From JAWKTM01 sp041399085 (lineage in GTDB: Bacteria > Planctomycetota > Planctomycetia > Pirellulales > Pirellulaceae), in NCBI GenBank assembly GCA_041399085.1, contig JAWKTM010000016.1, positions 62,001 through 126,000 on the forward strand: 64,000 nucleotides of DNA, read 5' to 3'. The notes beneath the pieces are model-generated. The model ran no database searches and had not been told where the DNA came from. It worked only from the letters and a program-made list of their open reading frames with translations. Shown here piece after piece: positions 25,476-34,849 of the stretch (the first letter of the stretch is position 1; every line of letters starts with the position of its first letter). Both the position numbers and the translations under genes were made by a program.

Positions 25476-26390
25476 GTGACCAAAGTACGCGATTTTCTCG
25501 GCCCGTATCGGCTCGCCCGCCTGATTCGCATGGGCAGCAGTTGCCAAGTTTGGGAAGCGATCAAAGAGGGCGATCAGCAACGTTACGCGCTCAAAGTGTT
25601 GCGCAGCGAGTTTCGGGGGAACAAGGAAGAGCTGGGCTATTTGAAAAACGAGTACGCGATCGGCAGCACGCTGAATCATCCTCGCATCATCAAGATGTAC
25701 GAGTTCGTGACCGACGCCGAGACGCCATTCTTGGTGCTCGAGTTGTTTAGCGAATTGAATATGAAGCAAGCGTTGCGCGAAGGCCCCGACCCGATCGCTT
25801 ATCTCGTCGATAAGTGCGTCGAATACTCGGCCGAGGCGCTTTCGTATTTGCATACTCGCGGTTATCTGCACTGCGATTTGAAGCCGGACAACTTGTTGGT
25901 CGATCGCGAAGGCGAGATGAAGTTGATCGACTTTACGATCGCCGAGAAACAAAAGAAGGGCCTGTCGAAGCTGTTCGGCGGCCGTTCCCAGGTGCGTGGC
26001 ACTCGCAGCTATATGTCGCCGGAGCAGATTCGCGGCAAGGTGATGGATCCACGCAGCGACATCTACAGTTTTGGATGTGTGCTATTTGAGTTGGTTACCG
26101 GCCGGCCGCCATACACCGGCGATACTCCCAATGCTTTATTGAATAAGCACCTTCAGGCGCCGATCCCATCGGTGTTGGTCCATAACAGTAATGTCAGCGA
26201 TGAATTCGCGGGCCTGATTAAGCGAATGATGGCCAAACAGCCAAACGAACGCCCCGAGACGATGTGGGAGTTTCTGAAGAAGTTTCGCGGCATGAAGCTG
26301 TTTAAGAAGGCTCCGCGCGTGCCCGAAGTTTCGATCTTCGATTCCCATCCGGCCGCGCGAACGCGTCCCGAGGATATGTTCAAGACTTAG
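25476..26390 (+). CDS. Soluble Ser/Thr protein kinase with variant HRD and DFG motifs
   Basis: 304 residues from a GTG at 25476 (MTKVRDFLGPYRLARLIRMG); the frame is open further upstream but without domain content. The kinase fold is complete: Lys40 in YALKVL, a catalytic loop LHCDLKPDNLL (Asp134, Lys136, Asn139; HCD instead of HRD), IDFTIAE (Asp152; DFT instead of DFG), and RGTRSYMSPEQIRG. The glycine loop (MGSSCQVWEA) is poor in glycine. The metal and catalytic Asp residues are kept, so activity is possible. There is no membrane helix or sensor domain, unlike most planctomycete Hanks kinases. It lies 90 bp upstream of accA. Confidence 0.88.
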   Translation: MTKVRDFLGPYRLARLIRMGSSCQVWEAIKEGDQQRYALKVLRSEFRGNKEELGYLKNEYAIGSTLNHPRIIKMYEFVTDAETPFLVLELFSELNMKQALREGPDPIAYLVDKCVEYSAEALSYLHTRGYLHCDLKPDNLLVDREGEMKLIDFTIAEKQKKGLSKLFGGRSQVRGTRSYMSPEQIRGKVMDPRSDIYSFGCVLFELVTGRPPYTGDTPNALLNKHLQAPIPSVLVHNSNVSDEFAGLIKRMMAKQPNERPETMWEFLKKFRGMKLFKKAPRVPEVSIFDSHPAARTRPEDMFKT

Positions 26391-26479
26391 TCGGCCGTGC
26401 GTGTCGACGCGGAATGTTTCGTTCGCCGCCCTGACTTGCCCTCCCCATTTCTTTATCCCGCCAACCCCACGATCTGTTT

Positions 26480-27475
26480 ATGGATACGCCCGCCCCCGGC
26501 CTTGGATTCGAACAACCCATCCTGGAATTGGAGACTCGCCTGCGGCACTTGGATCGCGCTGGTGACAAGTCCTCCGAGACGCAAGACGAGATCCGTCGCC
26601 TGCGCCGCGAGTTGGCCGAGGTTACGGAAAAGATCTATGCGAACCTGTCGGCTTGGGAAACCGTGCAAGTGGCTCGGCATAAGAACCGGCCTTATACCAG
26701 TGACTATCTATCTCTTGTGTTCGATGAGTTCGTGGAGCTGCACGGCGACAAACATTTCGGTGACGACCGAGCGATTCGCACGGGCTTCGCGAAGCTAGGC
26801 CAATTCAAAGTGTTGGTGGTCGGGCATCAAAAGGGACGCACTTATAAGGAGCGGACCGAATGTTATTTTGGTTGCGCGCATCCAGAGGGTTATCGCAAGG
26901 CAATGGCCAAAATGCGCATGGCGGCCAAATACCAATTGCCCGTGATCTGTTTCATTGATACGCCGGGCGCCTATCCGGGGATCGGCGCCGAGGAGCGTGG
27001 GCAAGCCCAGGTCATCGCGGAAAACATGTTCGAGATGTCGCGGCTGGAGACGCCGATCATCTGCATCGTGATTGGCGAAGGCGGCAGCGGCGGCGCTCTG
27101 GGGATCGGCGTGGGCGACCGCGTGGCGATGCTGCAACATTCCTATTACTCGGTGATCAGCCCCGAAGGTTGTGCCGGCATTATCTGGAAGAGTCACGAGT
27201 TCGCCGAAAAGGCAGCCACCGCGTTGCGATTCACGGCCAAGGATCTTCAGCAGTTCGGGATCGTGGATCATGTGATCGAAGAACCGCTAGGCGGCGCGCA
27301 TCGCGATCATCACCAGATGGCCCAACGGATGAAGACCTATCTCTTAAAGAATCTGCGAGAACTGACGCAGCAGTCGGTCGACGAGATGCTCGGCGGCCGT
27401 TACGCGAAGTTCCGCCGTATGGGGACGTTCTTAGAGGAAGCCGAGTTGCACGCGGCGGAATCCGCGAGCGCGTGA
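26480..27475 (+). CDS. accA: Acetyl-CoA carboxylase carboxyltransferase subunit alpha
   Basis: 331 residues, full length for AccA. Characteristic blocks are IYANLSAWETVQVARHKNRP, FVELHGDKHFGDDRAIRTGF, the CoA/biotin-site region FIDTPGAYPGIGAEERGQ and GEGGSGGALGIGVGDRVAML. With AccD it transfers the carboxyl group from carboxybiotin to acetyl-CoA, giving malonyl-CoA, the first step of fatty acid synthesis in the cytosol. accD, accB and accC are not in the window. The ATG at 26480 directly follows a T-rich stretch; no strong ribosome site is seen. Confidence 0.97.
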   Translation: MDTPAPGLGFEQPILELETRLRHLDRAGDKSSETQDEIRRLRRELAEVTEKIYANLSAWETVQVARHKNRPYTSDYLSLVFDEFVELHGDKHFGDDRAIRTGFAKLGQFKVLVVGHQKGRTYKERTECYFGCAHPEGYRKAMAKMRMAAKYQLPVICFIDTPGAYPGIGAEERGQAQVIAENMFEMSRLETPIICIVIGEGGSGGALGIGVGDRVAMLQHSYYSVISPEGCAGIIWKSHEFAEKAATALRFTAKDLQQFGIVDHVIEEPLGGAHRDHHQMAQRMKTYLLKNLRELTQQSVDEMLGGRYAKFRRMGTFLEEAELHAAESASA

Positions 27476-28112
27476 CGGAAGAGATGTCGAAAGCGCTTTC
27501 TCGGCGGCCCAATGTTGCCGGGATTTCATTGCCTGGTCAGCGAGCTGTTTCCGACAATCCACGTCAGCTAGATCGCTTGGCGGCTGGGACGAGTCGCCAG
27601 CCAAGCCATCGCATGATGGTCGCGTGGCCCAACCATACCGCGGTACCGATCGAACATGACTTCGCCGTCCCCAAATGCGCCAACTGCGTTCGGTTCTCAC
27701 CATCGAGTCGGCCGGCGAATTGCCTTCAGCACTTCCACGATCGGCCATCTTTCGCCACTCGCCATCGAGATGTTTCGTTACTCACTGGAACGCGTTTGCG
27801 GCTCGTCCATCCACGCCGTGTCAGTGCTTCGGCGGCCATCTCCGAAGCCGTCTCAACAAGCCGAATCTGGGCCTGTACAAGGCCTGGCTCCAACGTCCGA
27901 TAATGTTTCTTATGTTCGGTTGGAGGCCCGGTTTTCCCAGGGATTTGGCGGATTCGCGGATTTGGCGATTCCGACCGTGACGTTGATTGGCTGCCCTGTC
28001 CTCGGCTGGTTCGTGAGCTTCCAACTCGACACGGATTCTGCTCGATCACTTGCCCTGCCGCGGCTTTGATTTTGGTTGCCGAAGATGCGAGGAACGTCGG
28101 AGTCGACTGTGT
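27476..28112. other. Gene-free gap with a possible relic of a zinc-finger/HTH (MqsA/YgiT-like) gene
   Basis: 637 bp with no intact gene. On the plus strand fragments in three frames resemble the antitoxin family MqsA/YgiT: FAVPKCANC near 27660 (one CxxC pair), LTIESAGEL near 27700, HLSPLAIEMFRYSLE near 27750 and AISEAVSTSR near 27835, where the family has the HTH motif ISEATLSRW. The order is right but every piece needs a frame change, so this is at best an old relic. The assignment is tentative. Confidence 0.3.
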
Positions 28113-29174
28113 TCATCGCAGTGCCTCGCGCAGCAATGCGGGAAGGTTCAGAAGCTCGCCACGAGGAGCTGGTGCGCGGCCCGTTGGCGCGGTCGATTGT
28201 GATGGCACGTTGGCAGGGGGCGCGGCGTAAGGTGAGTAGCCAGAACCGTTGTTGTAGGTCGGGTCGTAGGGTCCTGGATAGCCGCCGTTCGTGGATGGAT
28301 AAGAGCCGTTGTAGGTCGGCTGACCGGGCGCCGGATAAGTCGGTTGCGCTGGCGCGGTATAGGGACCGTACTGCTGGCTGTAGCTGCCGTCGTAGGGCTG
28401 GTTGTATGGCTGTCCGTACGCGGGCGGCGCGGTCGTGCCGTAGGGTTCGCCGGTCCCGTAGGAAGGAGGTGCATAGCCGCCTTGAGCCGCGCCACTCCCC
28501 TGCCCCGTCTGCCAATTGTTGGCTCCGTATGGTGTGTTCATCGGCGGCGACTGGGGATAGCCCGCGGCGTTCGTTGGATAGCCGTCGGGATAGCTTGCGT
28601 CGGGCCACTGCGGCGTCGGCGTGGATTGGCCGTAGGTTGGATCGTCGGCGTCGTGACGGTGGGCTCGCATCTCGGGATCGAGTTCGTGCAAATAGGGATG
28701 CAGCGCCGTGTGATACTCTTCGGGCATCAACCCATGCGCGCGATCCAATAACAATGCGATGTAGTATCCCGAGCGGGAGTGAATCACCGTTTGGCGGCGC
28801 TCTTCACCGAGAGCCGTAACAGCGAACAGCGTGACGATCGTGCATAGCGCCACGCCCTTGGCGAAGCCGAACAAGGCTCCGATCTGCCGGTCAAACTCTT
28901 TCAGCTTCAACCGGTCGATCGAAGCCGAGACGAACCGAAAGGCGATCCATATCGCGAGCGACGTGCCGATGTACAGAATCAGCATCGCCGCGAAACGATT
29001 CCACGGCGGCGCGGTGTCGATCATCTGACTGACGGGTTCTCGCAATCGCACGGCGACGACGTAGCTAAGCAGCATCGAACCGATCGACGCTAGTTGCCAG
29101 GCCAGACCTTTATAAGCGCCGAAGATGGTCGCCCCGGCCAGCACGATCAGCATTAGCAAGTCGTAGACATCCAT
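28113..29174 (-). CDS. cvpA: CvpA family membrane protein with Tyr/Pro/Gly-rich tail
   Basis: 353 residues. The first 160 match CvpA: YDLLMLIVLAGATIFGAYKG, a second helix pair, IDRLKLKEFDRQIGALFGFA and KGVALCTIVTLFAV, giving four membrane helices. CvpA proteins are linked to colicin V production in E. coli and to envelope stress elsewhere; biochemical activity is unknown. After residue about 175 the protein becomes a long disordered tail rich in Pro, Tyr, Gly, Gln and Asn (SYPDGYPTNAAGYPQSPP), an extension not seen in the E. coli protein. The dispersed G-rich word lies inside the tail (28494-28506). Confidence 0.85.
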   Translation of the reverse strand: MDVYDLLMLIVLAGATIFGAYKGLAWQLASIGSMLLSYVVAVRLREPVSQMIDTAPPWNRFAAMLILYIGTSLAIWIAFRFVSASIDRLKLKEFDRQIGALFGFAKGVALCTIVTLFAVTALGEERRQTVIHSRSGYYIALLLDRAHGLMPEEYHTALHPYLHELDPEMRAHRHDADDPTYGQSTPTPQWPDASYPDGYPTNAAGYPQSPPMNTPYGANNWQTGQGSGAAQGGYAPPSYGTGEPYGTTAPPAYGQPYNQPYDGSYSQQYGPYTAPAQPTYPAPGQPTYNGSYPSTNGGYPGPYDPTYNNGSGYSPYAAPPANVPSQSTAPTGRAPAPRGELLNLPALLREALR

Positions 29175-29383
29175 GTGGGCGTTCTTCTGTTCAGGTCGAC
29201 GTTGGCGCGCTCACCGACCGCGTCGAACACATGCTCCGGGGCAGGCTAGGGGAGTGCGAGCGGGCGCGAGAGTATATCGAGTCGGCGTCCAAACGCGAAG
29301 CTCAACTTTCCGTCTTCCCGCGCCCTGGCCAATTTCGTACAGTCTGCCGCCCGACACGACGCGCACTTGGCGGAGAGTAATCG

Positions 29384-30139
29384 ATGGCCGATTTCAAGAC
29401 GCACATCAGCACCAGTACGGTGATCGGTATTGGCTATGGAATTGCCGGGTATCACTTTCTGGAAATACCCCCGTCCACGGCGATTGTCGCCGCGGGGCTG
29501 TGCGGGGTGTCGGGCATGTTGCCGGATTTGGACAGCGACAGTGGCGTACCGCTGCGCGAGACGGTTACTTTCTCCGCGGCCGTCGTGCCAATGTTGATGC
29601 TGGACCGGTTTCAGCAGATGGGATTGTCGAACGAGTCGATGGTATTGGCCGCTGGTGTGGTCTATCTAACAATTCGGTTTGTCATCGCGGAGATATTTCG
29701 GCGTTATACGGTCCATCGGGGAATGTGGCATAGCATTCCGGCCGCGATTTCCGTGGGGCTGCTGGCGTTCCTGATTGTGCATGGCGAGGACATTCTGTTG
29801 CGCGCTTTTAAGACGACGGCGGTCGTCTTGGGGTTTATGGTTCATCTCCTATTGGATGAGATCTGGAGTTTCGAGCTGCGTGGCGGTCGGGTGCGCATTA
29901 AGAAGTCGTTCGGAACGGCCATGAAGTTTTGGGGGAAGGACTCTTGGGCGAATTTTTCCACCTATACGAAACTGGCATTGCTGGCCGCTCTGGCTGCGAG
30001 TGACCCGTATATGATGGAAAACTATTTCCATCGTACTGACGCTGGTCAGTTCCGTTCGGCGGCCCGTGAGTGGATCGGTGAACGTATCGATCAGCGCGTG
30101 GGCGAACGGCTCGAAGAAGCGTCGACGGAATTGCGCTGA
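29384..30139 (+). CDS. YdjM-like metal-dependent membrane hydrolase
   Basis: 251 residues. Motifs of the YdjM/DUF457 family occur in order: an N-terminal His (FKTHISTSTVIG), SGMLPDLDSDSG with the acidic cluster, the central YTVHRGMWHSIPAA, and VHLLLDEIWSFEL. These His and Asp residues form a putative metal site within a bundle of about five membrane helices. E. coli YdjM is SOS-regulated, but nothing here shows LexA control. The last 35 residues are a basic, helical cytosolic tail. Substrate unknown. Confidence 0.85.
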   Translation: MADFKTHISTSTVIGIGYGIAGYHFLEIPPSTAIVAAGLCGVSGMLPDLDSDSGVPLRETVTFSAAVVPMLMLDRFQQMGLSNESMVLAAGVVYLTIRFVIAEIFRRYTVHRGMWHSIPAAISVGLLAFLIVHGEDILLRAFKTTAVVLGFMVHLLLDEIWSFELRGGRVRIKKSFGTAMKFWGKDSWANFSTYTKLALLAALAASDPYMMENYFHRTDAGQFRSAAREWIGERIDQRVGERLEEASTELR

Positions 30140-30339
30140 GTCGGCTTCATCGTGCAACGGCCTGCCCACGCGGGGACTGGTTTACCACGACGTTGAGCGG
30201 CGGAACTCAGGCGCATCGTTGCCTTCGCCCGACTTCTTACGCGGATATTCGCACCGCCCTCCGCCAAGCGACGAGCCCGTTCGCCGCGGACTCTTCGCGA
30301 CGCGATCGCACCACGCTTTGAAGCGGTCGACAAATTTAC

Positions 30340-30369
30340 TTGATTTCCGGACGGGTGAGTTGGTATATT
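30340..30369 (+). promoter_or_regulatory. Candidate sigma-70 promoter
   Basis: TTGATT (30340-30345) and TATATT (30364-30369) are separated by 18 bp, in an AT-richer island within GC-rich DNA, 64 bp before the small secreted protein's start. Prediction by eye only. Confidence 0.5.
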
Positions 30370-30432
30370 CATCGACGTGGGAACTCAGTGGGTGGGTTCC
30401 CGAGTCTGGTTTCTCTTGAAGGAGGTTTTGCG

Positions 30433-30831
30433 ATGAAGCAACTTTTCTCAACTCGAACTGGCCAGTGGTCGCTACTGGCGTTGTTCTTGTTGGCCTGTGC
30501 GGCGCCATTTTCCGGCGCTCAGGACGCGGCGGACTCGGCCAAGCCGCAGGCCAAGCGTCGTGGTCGATTGCCCGCCTATTTCGCCGCCGTGGTGAATGAA
30601 AAACAGCGGGAGCAAATCTACGATTTGCAGGCGAAGTACGCCGAGCAAATGGAAGCGCTGCAGAAGCAACTGGATGCTCTGGCCGCACAGCGCGACACGG
30701 AAATCGACGGAGTCTTGACGCCCGAGCAATTGGCGGAGGTGAACAAGAAGCGTGAAGCGGCCAAGGCAGCTCGTGCCAAGCGAGCGAAGCCTGCTGAAGA
30801 AGAAGCGGAAGCGGCCGGCGATGCGAACTAG
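30433..30831 (+). CDS. Small secreted coiled-coil protein (Spy/LTXXQ-like)
   Basis: 132 residues with an excellent ribosome site, AAGGAGG (30419-30425). Residues 1-30 form a signal peptide (WSLLALFLLACAAPFSGAQD). The mature part is a charged helix (QIYDLQAKYAEQMEALQKQL) leading to LTPEQLAEVNKKREAAKAAR, reminiscent of the LTxxQ repeat of Spy/CpxP periplasmic chaperones. The C-terminus alternates Lys/Ala and Glu/Ala. The strong translation signals suggest an abundant envelope protein. Similarity to Spy is limited and may be convergent. Confidence 0.75.
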   Translation: MKQLFSTRTGQWSLLALFLLACAAPFSGAQDAADSAKPQAKRRGRLPAYFAAVVNEKQREQIYDLQAKYAEQMEALQKQLDALAAQRDTEIDGVLTPEQLAEVNKKREAAKAARAKRAKPAEEEAEAAGDAN

Positions 30832-30877
30832 GCAAAGACGCTAATCGCCGACCACTCTCTCGAGCAAGGAGCTCCAT

Positions 30878-30900
30878 GGCGCACGGATGCGCCCTTTCTT
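30878..30900 (+). terminator. Probable Rho-independent terminator
   Basis: A 6-bp stem GGCGCA/TGCGCC (30878-30883 with 30888-30893), a 4-base loop and a pyrimidine tail CTTTCTTCCTTACTT. It lies 47 bp after the small secreted protein's stop. The stem is short, so the call is moderate. Confidence 0.45.
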
Positions 30901-31029
30901 CCTTACTTCCGCCGTGACTATTCTCCCATACGACGGCGGATGCGTCTAACCCGCAAATGGTGGAGTAAACCGGCGCGACTGCCCTGCCCTGCTCCGGTCT
31001 CTGAATCCGTGGGAGCAGAGCACACGCGG

Positions 31030-31962
31030 CTAGATTTTTGCGCCTACCCCGCGCGTCAGTGCCATGAACGCGGATTCGAGATTCACTTCTTCCTCGCGGA
31101 ACATCGTCAGCTTGTGACCTCGTTCGACCAGCAGAGACGGCAGATCGCTGTAGTCGTCGCTGGTTGGTTTCAGGGTCACGACGATTGTCTGTTTCTCGAT
31201 CGCGATCGAGTCAACTAGGTCGCTTTGTTCGAGCACTTTGGCGGCGTCTTCCAATTGGTTGGCCACTCGCACGTGTAGAACCGTCCGTTCGCGAACCTGT
31301 TTCATGACCTCCGCCACTTCGGCGTTCACGTTCATCACGCCCCGGTCGATGATCCCGACCTTGTTGCAGATATCGGCTAACTCGGGAAGGATATGGCTGC
31401 TCACAATAATCGTCTTTCCCATCTGGCCGAGTTTGCGTAGCAAGTTTCGCATTTCGATGCGGGCGCGCGGATCCAAACCACTGAGCGGCTCGTCGAGTAA
31501 CAAAACCTGCGGATCGTGCAGCAGCGTTCGCGCCAGTCCGAGACGTTGTGTTTGTCCGCGCGAAAGCGTGTTGGCGTAGGCATCGCGTTTGAAATCCAGA
31601 TCCACGATCTCCAGCATCTCATCACATCGCTGGCGCCGCGCTGGTCCCGTGATGCGGTAGGCGGCCGCGAAGAACTCGAGATACTCGATGACTTTCATGT
31701 CGTCGTACACGCCAAAAAAGTCCGGCATATAACCGACCAGCCGCCGAATCTCCTTCGGACTCGTATAAATTGAATTACCGCACACATACGCTTCGCCCCA
31801 AGTCGGGTTCAGCAATGTGGCAATGATGCGCATGGTAGTCGTTTTGCCCGCGCCGTTGGGGCCGATAAAGCCGAATAGATCGCCCTCGTTTAATTCCAGA
31901 TTGATATCCTGGATGGCATACATCTCGCCATACTTCTTTGTGAGATTGACGGTTTGAATCAC
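31030..31962 (-). CDS. ABC transporter ATP-binding protein
   Basis: 310 residues from a GTG at 31962. Walker A is GPNGAGKTTTMRI, the signature LSRGQTQRLGLARTL (Arg in place of the second Gly of LSGGQ), Walker B VLLLDEPLSGLDPRAR, and the switch SSHILPEL. A C-terminal domain (230-310) is the regulatory extension of CcmA/NatA-type ATPases. The gene lies 71 bp after the membrane protein gene upstream on the same strand and is probably cotranscribed. A gene for an ordinary ABC permease is not in view; such ATPases often pair with ABC-2 permeases in gliding or export systems. Confidence 0.93.
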   Translation of the reverse strand: MIQTVNLTKKYGEMYAIQDINLELNEGDLFGFIGPNGAGKTTTMRIIATLLNPTWGEAYVCGNSIYTSPKEIRRLVGYMPDFFGVYDDMKVIEYLEFFAAAYRITGPARRQRCDEMLEIVDLDFKRDAYANTLSRGQTQRLGLARTLLHDPQVLLLDEPLSGLDPRARIEMRNLLRKLGQMGKTIIVSSHILPELADICNKVGIIDRGVMNVNAEVAEVMKQVRERTVLHVRVANQLEDAAKVLEQSDLVDSIAIEKQTIVVTLKPTSDDYSDLPSLLVERGHKLTMFREEEVNLESAFMALTRGVGAKI

Positions 31963-32033
31963 GAGAGAACTTTCGGGCGATCAGAGGGGATAAAGGGACG
32001 AGGGAGTGAAACGGAACGGCTCCGAACGGCCGT

Positions 32034-34343
32034 TTAAGGCGTCGTCGCCGAATCGCCGGGCGACACTGGCAACACAAACCGGTAGAACGTGAATTGTTGA
32101 TCTACTTGCATCGGATCGCTGTCTTCGCGGACCAACTCCACGGATGGAGTCGAGACGCGTCCCACGACGATCGCACGCCCCAGACGCAGGTGGTCGGACA
32201 TTTCAATCTGTGGCTGATGTCGATGCAGCAGTCGCGTATAAGAGCCGCCGCCAGCCGCCTCATGAAACATCATCATTTCCACAATACGAGGAATATCTTG
32301 AACCGTGGTCGCATCCCACGGTGTGCTGATATCCCGAGTGTCGACGACGCGACGGCGAGTTAATCGCCACGAGAGATTTTTAGGAGTTAGCTCGCGATCG
32401 ACGTTCAGCGTTTCATTGGGTTGCCATTCGCGAGTGACGAGATAGATCCACTCGCCGTACAGAATCGCCGCATCCTGGAGGGAGACGGGCAGTGGATTCC
32501 TGACCGTGCCAGACAGCAGGTTGGCGTTGCCGCTGGACATGAAATTCGACATATCGAACTCTTTGGACGAACCGTGGGTTCGCCCTACAAAACTGGCGGT
32601 TGACGAAGCTCGGAGTGGATACTGCCGCACCTCCCCTCCCCTGCCCTCTTGAGTTTGCGGTGCGATGACATACGTGGCCGAGGGAAACAGTGATCCGCTG
32701 CTGGGGGCGTTTAATCCTCCCAGTCCACGGCCCGGAAGTCCTTGCCAAGCCGTGAAGGAATCGTCCATGGAGGCCAGTAGTGAGATGTCGGAACGAAAAC
32801 GAAGGTCGAGCGACTGAGGCCGTGGGCTATAGACATGAGCCCAATTGGTCGCTCGAACCAGCGAACGTTCCGTCTCCACATCCACGATGGTGACTTGGTT
32901 GACTAATGTCTGCTGGCCACGAATCGCGCCTACTAAGACAACGGCCCCGACCGCGAATAGGATGGATAGCAAAGGAAACGTAATCCACGAGGCGGTCATT
33001 CGCCGCACGATTCGCTTCAAAAAGAAATAGTCGCCGGGGCCAATCAGCAGGATGTATAACCCGACGAATCCTGCAACAACCGAAAAGGCAACAACACGAA
33101 CGCCCGAGAACTGATCCAGGGCGGCTCGTAACTGACCGGTTAAATCCTCATAGCCATAATGTGTGACTTTGCCGCCATGAATGTCGTCGCGCGAAGTGGA
33201 TTCCTGCTGCTGAATTCGGCCGACGATGAGTTTTCCCAGCAAGTTACCGCGGCCGTCCCACGAGGTAAGCTCCGGGGCGTTGAGGTCAAACGCCACAAAG
33301 GTGACGCGACCAAATCCAAACGGCGATTCGACGACCAGCGGTTGGTCCCGGCGAGTTCCGACGCCATCATGCAAAATGGTTAAGCCCGTGGTATCTGAAA
33401 GTTCCACAACCTGCATTGGCTCAATACGCTGGGTTGCCTTGGCGTAGGTTTCTAGTCCAGATGTCGAGCGAAGTCTTGAGACGCCTACGAAGGACCCTGG
33501 TAGATACTCATTCCATGGTCCACTCCCCTGCCCAAATAGTTCACTTCCCGATTCACCGACACTGAGAATCAGCCGGCCTCCCATCTCAACCCAATGACGC
33601 AAAGCCGCATGTTGGCGATCTGTTAGTTGTTGTAACGCGGCGACATTGCCGGTCGTCACAATCAGTGTGTCAACCGCGTCATATCCCAACCAATGATCGG
33701 GGAAGTCGGCGACGTTCTCGAAACTGACGACGGAAAATGGCTCGCGCTTCAGGCCCGATCGGCGAAGCCAGTTGTCATCGAAGTCTTGCAGTTCGCCAAA
33801 CACCACATAGAGCCGATCCGTGGATGGCAGGACGTTATAAGTTAATGGAATGGCCCCGAGCGTTTCCTCGTTCGCTCCCACCGAATTTAACTGCATTTCT
33901 TCGCGGACCGGACCTTGTTTTCCATACAGCCACAAATCGCCCGATTGATCGGCGGACAGCGACTTCGTTTGCGGGTAGCGCACGATCAGACCGTCGCCGT
34001 CTTGGCAAACGAGCTCCAGCGAATCCTCGGATCCGGTCGATTCGAAGACGGCCGCGTCGACGCGGACTCCGAACCACCTGCCCGCTTTGGCCGTGCCCCC
34101 CAATCCAGTTCGAAGTACAAGCGACTTCGATGCTTCCGAATCGGTTGGCTCCTGCGCCAGCCCAATCGTGGATGCCACGGCGAGTCCCGCCGCAATGGAG
34201 CTGACCGCCAGGAAAAAGCGGAGCACCCGCCCTGCCCTGCCCCTCGGCGAGCCGCGAGAAATCCGCTTCGCGGGCTTTGTGATTCGCGAAGCGGTTTGGC
34301 GAACAAGAGCACCGGGCATCACAGCTTTAGCGGCGAGGAACAT
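32034..34343 (-). CDS. Membrane protein with glutamine-amidotransferase-like domain, ABC partner
   Basis: 769 residues with an N-terminal signal or anchor (VLRFFLAVSSIAAGLAVAST). Residues about 180-390 have a Rossmann-like pattern (DHWLGYDAVDTLIVTTGNVA; HWVEMGGRLILSVGESGS; FGFGRVTFVAFDLNAPELTS) of the class I amidotransferase-like fold without a catalytic Cys nucleophile. Two membrane helices follow (VVAFSVVAGFVGLYILLIGP and FPLLSILFAVGAVVLVGAIR), then about 280 residues predicted outside. This arrangement resembles DUF4350 and GldG-type proteins encoded with ABC ATPases. The position directly before an ABC ATPase gene supports a role in that system. Three copies of the dispersed G-rich word lie inside the gene. 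Confidence 0.72.
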   Translation of the reverse strand: MFLAAKAVMPGALVRQTASRITKPAKRISRGSPRGRAGRVLRFFLAVSSIAAGLAVASTIGLAQEPTDSEASKSLVLRTGLGGTAKAGRWFGVRVDAAVFESTGSEDSLELVCQDGDGLIVRYPQTKSLSADQSGDLWLYGKQGPVREEMQLNSVGANEETLGAIPLTYNVLPSTDRLYVVFGELQDFDDNWLRRSGLKREPFSVVSFENVADFPDHWLGYDAVDTLIVTTGNVAALQQLTDRQHAALRHWVEMGGRLILSVGESGSELFGQGSGPWNEYLPGSFVGVSRLRSTSGLETYAKATQRIEPMQVVELSDTTGLTILHDGVGTRRDQPLVVESPFGFGRVTFVAFDLNAPELTSWDGRGNLLGKLIVGRIQQQESTSRDDIHGGKVTHYGYEDLTGQLRAALDQFSGVRVVAFSVVAGFVGLYILLIGPGDYFFLKRIVRRMTASWITFPLLSILFAVGAVVLVGAIRGQQTLVNQVTIVDVETERSLVRATNWAHVYSPRPQSLDLRFRSDISLLASMDDSFTAWQGLPGRGLGGLNAPSSGSLFPSATYVIAPQTQEGRGGEVRQYPLRASSTASFVGRTHGSSKEFDMSNFMSSGNANLLSGTVRNPLPVSLQDAAILYGEWIYLVTREWQPNETLNVDRELTPKNLSWRLTRRRVVDTRDISTPWDATTVQDIPRIVEMMMFHEAAGGGSYTRLLHRHQPQIEMSDHLRLGRAIVVGRVSTPSVELVREDSDPMQVDQQFTFYRFVLPVSPGDSATTP

Positions 34344-34474
34344 AACAGCAGCCGGAAACGAATGGAAAAACGAACCAGAATAATCGGAGCCCGGAAGAGT
34401 AAGAAGTGTGAGGGGCCGAGTCGATCACTTCCCCATGTCGTCGCGCGCGGTGACGAACGGCTCGCTTGGCACGG

Positions 34475-34849
34475 CTAGGGTTTTCCCGCATCATCGCACG
34501 TACATACGAATTGGCCGCAGCCAGGGCACCCGGATCCGTATTTGCGTTGCACGGCCTCGGTTAAATCCACGCCCGCGACGTTGGCAATCGTCGCCAACCA
34601 AGCAATCACGTCGGCGAATTCTCCCAGACGTTCTTCGTGCGAGCCGCTACGAAGAGCCGCCGCCAGCTCGCCCACTTCTTCCATCAACCACATGAACGTG
34701 CCGTCGATGCCGCGAGCCAAATCCTTCTCGAAATACATCTGGCGAATCAAATGCTGGAAATCGGCAAAAGTGACGTCGCTGGTTCGGGCGGCGGGCGGTT
34801 CGCCATCGACGGGCCCTGAGTTATTCGGCGGTGGGGGCGATGAGTTCAC
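34475..34849 (-). CDS. mazG: MazG-family nucleotide pyrophosphohydrolase
   Basis: 124 residues from a GTG at 34849. The GTGA overlap with the upstream TPR peptidase stop strongly supports this start, although the frame is open further. The MazG motif appears as LMEEVGELAAALRSG followed by LGEFADVIAWLATIANV, supplying the Glu/Glu/Glu/Asp metal ligands. The C-terminus GSGCPGCGQFVCTCDD has a four-Cys knuckle likely to bind zinc, an addition seen in some short MazG-like proteins. Such enzymes cleave non-canonical or excess NTPs to NMP and PPi. The N-terminal 20 residues are Ser/Pro-rich. Confidence 0.88.
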   Translation of the reverse strand: MNSSPPPPNNSGPVDGEPPAARTSDVTFADFQHLIRQMYFEKDLARGIDGTFMWLMEEVGELAAALRSGSHEERLGEFADVIAWLATIANVAGVDLTEAVQRKYGSGCPGCGQFVCTCDDAGKP

